Positions 62,470 to 64,000 of a stretch of DNA of 64,000 nucleotides are shown piece after piece; the stretch's first letter is position 1; each line of letters opens with the position of its first letter. Origin of the DNA: Pteria penguin (lineage: Eukaryota; Mollusca; Bivalvia; Pterioida; Pteriidae); assembly GCA_035048485.1 (NCBI GenBank), contig CM068580.1, forward strand, positions 38,102,085 to 38,166,084, read 5' to 3'. The notes beneath the pieces are model-generated. The model saw only the letters and a list, made by a program, of their open reading frames with translations. It ran no database searches and was not told where the DNA came from. The position numbers were made by a program, and so were the translations under genes.

Positions 62470-63000
62470 TGTCTAGAATTTTATAGATGAAAAAATGATG
62501 GATAAAACCAACTAAGAAATTCAAAATTATGAACTGAAAGGCATACAAAATCAGCTCAAATTCAGAGCAAACAAAACACATATACTAGGGGAAATAACTC
62601 CAAAAAAGGTAGAGAGAAAAGTCCTCGGTGAGAGTAATCATTTTCTGCTTGCTAGCACGGAAAATGTCGAATCGGTTTATAAATACCAAATACCAAATTC
62701 GGTGTGTAAAAAGTTCGGGATAGGTCTTGATTTAGAAAATCATACACTATTCTGGATAACGAGATGTCATAAAACCTCGTACCGACAATAGAACTTCAGT
62801 GATAATGACTGAACAGTCAATCTGCAACCACTTAGTCTTCAGAGCAAATTCATCGTGATTTGAAATCGTTTTGGCCGTATTAACCATAGAAGGCGATGAT
62901 AGGATTTTACTATACATAAAGGAAAAGTTTGTATTGCTGAATTTTAAAATGGCATGTTTGTCATAGAGGGAGTTTACGGATGGCCTTTAAAATTATTATC
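62470..63000 (-). pseudogene. Very degraded Penelope-like RT C-terminus
   Basis: Parallels 57910-58560: 'gatgatggataaaaccaac', 'ttctgcttgctagcac' and 'ggataacgagatgtcat', then 'accgacaatagaacttc', 'aaaggaaaagtttgt' and 'catgtttgtcatagag'. No frame remains open. Confidence 0.65.
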
Positions 63001-63524
63001 TTTGTGCGGAAATGTGTTGGTGTATTTTAGCAATGATCGACTCTTTCCTATTCCGATATGGAAATGTAAATTTTAAAAAATCAGGGAAAATTCAGGGTTA
63101 TGTTTAAATTAAACTACGTAGGAAGAAAACCATTTTAAAAATAGCAAAAGGCTTTTAACAAGCGCAGAAAGCCGAAATCGAAATCGGCATTGTAAACAAA
63201 AAGCCTTTGTTTAAAATTGCAAATCGCAAGGAAACTATAATGTGAAATTTTCAAGTCTGACATAGTAATTTTTCCAGTACCCGTTTTCAATGGTATGACC
63301 AGAACCTAATATGAATACATCGAACTTCAATCTACAATTAATCAAAATATTTCAGCTACAACATACGACCACATTCCTTACCTCAGGAAAAATCCCAAAG
63401 AAATGAAATAAATAGAGTATTTCTAATAAATGTTAATCTTTTAATCGATAATGACTGCTTGAATTAATTTCCGACATCTAACAGGACAAATCGCGCGCAA
63501 TATTGTACAAGTGAAAACGTTTTT

Positions 63525-63790
63525 GGAAAGAGAAAACAGAAGAAATCTGACAAAACTGTATGACACAAATCACCAAGGACATGCACACAAAACATGATAA
63601 TAATAGAATATACACGGAAAAACAACATTACAAAAATATTCGTCTATGCTACGACTACGATACCGACATAGGGCGGTCAATTGAAGCAACAAACGTCACT
63701 CTATTGGTGTGGTCATCCGGCTCAGGGCACCCACCCTCCCACTCACCGCAAAAGCAGCACAATCAAAGGAAAGAACAGCATGTAAAATAG
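63525..63790 (-). repeat. Diverged Penelope-like tail, copy 2 of a pair
   Basis: Parallel to 61930-62180, 1.6 kb away. It retains 'cgataccgacatagggcggt' and 'cactcaccgcaaaagcagca' of the tail consensus. The degraded RT lies between the two copies. Confidence 0.6.
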
Positions 63791-64000
63791 CTCTTCCATT
63801 GAGCGATGCCAATCGGATAGATTTATATCTTAATAGCTTTGATTTCCAAAGCCAGCAACAAATTTCACTCGTTAGTTGATCTAACTATATATGACAATCA
63901 GATGGGAAGCAATGCGTTCTTTAAAACTACAGCTCTAACTCGGAAGTTCCTGTGCCATTAGAAAAGGGGAATGTAGTGGAGAAGTTATGATTGATGAAAA

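Noticed and set aside
62174..62581. Ser-Leu and Arg-Glu repeat frames
   Set aside because: Both come from the (TC)n microsatellite.

Overview
This window looks like nuclear DNA from an animal, most likely a bivalve mollusc. It is AT-rich and gene-poor, its genes have introns, and about half of the recognisable sequence is mobile or repetitive DNA of kinds common in bivalves. These include tRNA-headed SINEs with a (CAAT)n tail, the interspersed repeat with GCTCACCTGAG ends, 'tgaccttgac' tandem-type repeats, Penelope-like elements and non-LTR retrotransposons. The taxon is inferred from repeat style and protein similarity. No database search was possible.

Left part (3.7-13.8 kb): six consecutive exons on the + strand encode the C-terminal ~250 residues of a RIMOC1 (C5orf51/UPF0600) homologue, a partner of the MON1-CCZ1 / RAB7A machinery. 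Its first visible intron is filled by a 4.46-kb DNA transposon (3886-8341). This element has ~160-bp terminal inverted repeats and an 8-bp target duplication, and it sits 4 bases inside the splice donor. A 1.0-kb pogo/Tigger-like element lies in the last intron, and two unrelated 30-bp-period minisatellites lie in two consecutive introns.

Middle part (14-32 kb): bivalve-type repeats, a SINE, a 5'-truncated L1-like LINE on the - strand, and two decayed non-LTR elements of one family in opposite orientation. A 1.3-kb minisatellite follows, whose unit changes from 45 to 48 bp. A stretch with three perfect CRE palindromes comes after it.

Three two-exon genes on the + strand (22636-24776, 37644-39099, 44020-45963) encode complete six-transmembrane voltage-gated potassium channel subunits of about 435-446 residues. 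Each has a Zn-binding T1 domain (HX5CX20CC) as in the non-Shaker Kv families, a GYGD pore and one phase-0 intron just before S1. All three have only three regularly spaced S4 arginines, Leu at the charge-transfer-centre aromatic position, Asp for both S2 glutamates, and no second proline in the S6 'PVP' gate. They form a tandem family of atypical, perhaps modulatory, Kv subunits, and this is the most interesting coding content here.

Between and after the Kv genes (31.7-36.8, 41.0-41.7, 57.4-63.8 kb) lie at least eight broken copies of a Penelope-like retroelement. One keeps a GIY-YIG-type C-terminal motif upstream of the RT, the permuted order described for Naiad PLEs. Two copies have lost the RT catalytic core, and several are joined head-to-head or tail-to-tail. 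The 46-57 kb interval holds repeats and no convincing gene.
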